Origin: Arthrobacter sp. ISL-48
GTDB lineage: Bacteria > Actinomycetota > Actinomycetes > Actinomycetales > Micrococcaceae
Length of the DNA: 48,893 nucleotides
Assembly (NCBI RefSeq): GCF_018613805.1
Contig: NZ_JAGGPL010000017.1
Location: 1-48,893 of the forward strand
Reading direction: 5' to 3'
Below, piece after piece: positions 48,603-48,893 of this stretch (the stretch's first letter is position 1; each line of letters starts with the position of its first letter). Made by a program: the position numbers and the translations under genes. The notes under the pieces were generated by a model. It saw only the letters and a program-made list of their open reading frames with translations, had not been told where the DNA came from and searched no databases.

Positions 48603-48893
48603 AGCGGCGGCGAGGGTCGAGCTCCCTCGCGAAGAGAATCGAGGCCTGTTTGAGGGTCTCGTTGGACTCTTTCAAGTCCCGAACCTCAGCCCGGAGCCGC
48701 TTGATTTCCTCCAGCTCGTCGCTGCTTGGTCCGGTCTTCTCACCGGCGTCTTCCTGGGCTTGACGACCCAGCGGCGCAGCGATTTAGGACCGACCCCGAG
48801 CTTCGGCGCCAGCGCCTTGCAGGCAGCATAGACAGACGGGTACTCGGATAACCGATCCACGTTCATGCGCACTGCTGTCAGTGATGGTCGAAA
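48601..48893 (-). pseudogene. IS3-family OrfA, frameshifted and cut by the window edge
   Basis: The helix-turn-helix part (EYPSVYAACKALAPKLGVGP then LRRWV) is in one frame; the coiled-coil part (GPSSDELEEIKRLRAEVRDL and LKESNETLKQASILFAREL) is in another, ending in TGA at 48601. One base appears missing near 48758-48768. The frame continues upstream past 48893, so the true start is not in the window. Confidence 0.78.

Larger units (their letters stand above)
47697..48893 (-). mobile_element. degenerate IS3-family element (runs off the window)
   Basis: Its right end at 47697 reads TGAACCGTCCCGGGA, a typical IS3-group terminal repeat. orfB and orfA follow on the minus strand, with at least three frameshifts. 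The left end is outside the window. It borders the catabolic locus on the right, as another IS3-type remnant does on the left. Confidence 0.8.

Overview
The window reads as high-GC actinobacterial DNA, most like Arthrobacter or a close relative (Micrococcaceae). The grounds are frequent GTG and TTG starts behind GGAGG-type ribosome sites, a leucine-rich leader in front of leuA, acyl-CoA dehydrogenases encoded as an overlapping pair, and IS21 and IS3 elements of actinobacterial type. This assignment rests on protein recognition by eye, not on a search.

Layout. 1-112: tail of an IS3-family element. 272-3653 (minus): thiolase, short-chain dehydrogenase and a citryl-CoA-lyase-like protein. 4789-5772 (plus): a double-hotdog thioesterase-like protein. 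5920-17580 (minus): a long CoA-dependent catabolic block (tetR, two acyl-CoA dehydrogenases, enoyl-CoA hydratase, CoA-transferase, nitroreductase-family protein, thiolase, enoyl-CoA hydratase, etfB, etfA, membrane cytochrome b). 17870-20902 (minus): FadB-type bifunctional enzyme and a MarR regulator. 21120-26210 (minus): leuA with an attenuator leader peptide, and a large FAD/Fe-S dehydrogenase. 26612-28694 (minus): NUDIX hydrolase, MaoC-type hydratase and a second citrate-synthase-fold protein. 29403-36496 (plus): SDR, nitronate-monooxygenase-like protein, acyl-CoA ligase, DAO-type flavoprotein oxidase, second MaoC protein, NodB/PuuE-fold hydrolase and an adenylate kinase. 36619-41849: an IS21-derived transposon with a broken istA, istB, and cargo merR, sulP and a thioredoxin-fold protein. 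41885-47542: pucR (minus), then a second DAO oxidase, a nitrilase-superfamily amidohydrolase, a hotdog thioesterase, a EutQ-like cupin and a frameshifted small gene (plus). 47697-48893: a degenerate IS3-family element running off the end.

How it fits together. The minus-strand block is a complete beta-oxidation machine with its own CoA transfer, dehydrogenation, hydration, thiolysis and electron outlet (ETF plus cytochrome b). Two operator types tie it together. A 22-bp imperfect palindrome precedes tetR, the 272-1450 thiolase and the citryl-CoA-lyase-like gene. A different 17-bp palindrome precedes etfBA and fadB and is probably read by the neighbouring MarR protein. The plus-strand genes on both sides of the IS21 transposon look like one nitrogen-compound locus (flavin oxidases, amide or imide hydrolases, CoA ligase, hydratase) split by the insertion. 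The most interesting idea is that hydratases are paired with citrate-synthase-fold lyases. Such a pair could cleave beta-branched hydroxyacyl-CoAs by a retro-aldol step where ordinary beta-oxidation stops. The substrate cannot be read from the sequence.
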